From J029 sp964482495 (GTDB taxonomy: Bacteria > Planctomycetota > UBA1135), in the NCBI GenBank assembly GCA_964482495.1, contig CAYZXS010000088.1:1-6464 (forward strand): DNA of 6,464 nt. The letters run 5' to 3'. The notes under the pieces were generated by a model. The model was not told where the DNA came from, searched no databases, and saw only the letters and a program-made list of their open reading frames with translations. Made by a program: the position numbers and the translations under genes. The first letter of the stretch is position 1. Each line of letters begins with the position of its first letter. This document shows positions 6,446 through 6,464 of this stretch, piece after piece.

Positions 6446-6464
6446 TGGTGCCACTTTGGCACCA
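6446..6464. promoter_or_regulatory. Perfect 8-bp inverted repeat, candidate operator
   Basis: TGGTGCCA (6446-6453) and TGGCACCA (6457-6464) are exact reverse complements separated by CTT, making a 19-bp dyad that may extend past the window edge. It lies in non-coding DNA beyond the terminator-like hairpin and is less GC-rich than its surroundings, which fits a dimeric repressor site at the promoter of a gene to the right. The right arm also contains TGGCAC, the core of a sigma-54 -24 element; the -12 part would be outside the window. A transcript hairpin is another reading. Confidence 0.45.

Overview
This is a very GC-rich, gene-dense bacterial chromosomal segment. It carries two universal housekeeping genes, seryl-tRNA synthetase (serS) and folD, among less characterised envelope and secreted-protein genes. 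A lipoprotein-type signal peptide, a C-terminal outer-membrane beta-barrel signature and a secreted protein with an EF-hand-like loop point to a Gram-negative (diderm) organism. The SerRS motif 3 variant, the style of the secreted protein and the GC content would fit Planctomycetota or another high-GC diderm phylum such as Myxococcota. That placement is inference, not demonstrated by the sequence.

Layout. Positions 1-87 (+) hold the last 28 codons of an unidentified gene ending in a polyglycine tract. Its TAG stop overlaps the TAG stop of the convergent serS through a shared CTAG. Positions 84-4238 (-) are a probable three-gene operon read right to left: an intramembrane rhomboid protease with its catalytic residues intact, then after 11 nt a 670-residue secreted protein of unknown function, then after 46 nt serS, which starts with TTG behind a strong Shine-Dalgarno sequence. 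folD (4276-5142, +) is divergent from the rhomboid gene, with only 37 nt or less between the starts. folD then converges on a 172-residue orphan gene (5174-5692, -) across a 31-nt gap holding a GC hairpin. That orphan is in turn divergent from a 211-residue predicted lipoprotein or beta-barrel protein (5739-6374, +). The final 90 nt carry a terminator-like hairpin and, at the very edge, a perfect 8-bp inverted repeat that could be an operator for a gene outside the window.

The genes do not form one obvious pathway. folD supplies one-carbon folate intermediates and SerRS charges tRNA-Ser. The rhomboid and the secreted protein are the pair most likely to share a cell-envelope function. There are no mobile elements, CRISPR arrays, rRNA or tRNA genes, and I see no clear defence or otherwise novel multi-gene system. 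The points most worth following up are the rhomboid/secreted-protein pair, the edge palindrome, and the recurrence of TAnnnT hexamers a few bases upstream of start codons. Every gap between genes is shorter than 100 nt.
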